From positions 1,956 through 17,154 of the forward strand of contig DHDH01000008.1 in the NCBI GenBank assembly GCA_002399235.1: a DNA stretch of 15,199 nt, written 5' to 3'. The position numbers and the translations under genes were made by a program. This document shows positions 14,974-15,199 of the stretch, piece after piece. This DNA comes from Firmicutes bacterium UBA4881. GTDB lineage: Bacteria > Bacillota > DTU065. The notes under the pieces are model-generated. The model worked only from the letters and a program-made list of their open reading frames with translations, was not told the origin of the DNA and did not search any database. Numbering within the stretch: position 1 is the stretch's first letter; every line of letters starts with the position of its first letter.

Positions 14974-15043
14974 TGAAACAAAAGGAATTAGTTAGTACTG
15001 CATATAAGAAGAGTTGTTTTTTGCTAAGAACTTATTTGTTTCA
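14974..15043. repeat. Short inverted repeat after the PII-like gene
   Basis: TGAAACAAA (14974-14982) is inverted as TTTGTTTCA (15035-15043), with an inner ATAAG/CTTAT pairing. It sits between the PII-like stop and the terminator, and could be part of the 3' untranslated region structure. Confidence 0.3.
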
Positions 15044-15092
15044 TTTGGATTGGTTTATCTTAAGCTGAATATTTCATTACAGACAATTAACT

Positions 15093-15151
15093 AAAGAGGC
15101 TGTTACCTAATTAACTTGCTAATAAGTTGAGTAACAGCCTCTTTATCTTTT
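15093..15151 (+). terminator. Intrinsic terminator of the riboswitch operon
   Basis: A perfect 14-bp stem (AAAGAGGCTGTTAC 15093-15106 with GTAACAGCCTCTTT 15131-15144), with a nested AACTT/AAGTT pairing in the loop, is followed by ATCTTTT. It lies 120 bases after the PII-like stop. On the opposite strand the A-rich arm would also give a U-rich end, so it may be bidirectional. Confidence 0.85.
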
Positions 15152-15199
15152 AAAACACAAAAACGGGCCCTAAAAGAGAGTCAAGTCCATAACGTTGTG

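Noticed and set aside
15152..15199. End of a minus-strand gene at the right edge
   Set aside because: Two minus-strand frames each give a few residues before a stop, but 48 bases are too few to choose between them or show coding.

Overview
The window is AT-rich with strong Gram-positive ribosome-binding sites (GGAGG-type) and frequent GTG/TTG starts. It carries a ydaO-type cyclic di-AMP riboswitch, a UMF1-family transporter and a bacterial-type LeuRS. Together these suggest a low-GC Firmicute, most likely a spore-forming member of the Clostridia. Species cannot be read from the sequence.

Layout. 1-800: the tail of an unrecognised gene, then a GyrI-like effector-binding protein. 1279-5796: three consecutive plus-strand genes encoding paralogous lipoproteins of about 500 residues. 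Each has a lipobox, an N-terminal beta domain, a PKD/Ig-like domain at the same position and a beta-propeller-like C-terminal half. The cluster ends in a clear intrinsic terminator. 5866-7620: noncoding DNA around a minus-strand pair, an unrecognised 193-residue protein followed by a cysteine-rich carboxypeptidase-regulatory-like protein. A sequence resembling a sigma-K promoter lies upstream, so the pair may be expressed in the mother cell. 7621-10038: leuS on the minus strand, with its own terminator and a leader too short for a T-box. 10280-12401: a zinc-dependent phospholipase C-like protein and a UMF1-family MFS transporter. 12440-12988: a DUF952 gene behind a structured leader that ends in a terminator-like hairpin.

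The most informative part is 13073-14972. A promoter is followed by a cyclic di-AMP riboswitch, then two mutually exclusive hairpins, a CPA-type cation:proton antiporter without a regulatory domain, and a small PII-like protein. The plausible reading is a cyclic di-AMP-controlled ion homeostasis operon in which the PII-like protein is a second, post-translational nucleotide sensor for the antiporter. The riboswitch identity is read directly from conserved sequence; the PII-antiporter partnership is inference.

The intergenic regions also hold a MITE-like inverted-repeat element, a second long inverted repeat and two mini-ORFs with good ribosome-binding sites. No rRNA, tRNA, CRISPR array or intact insertion sequence was seen.
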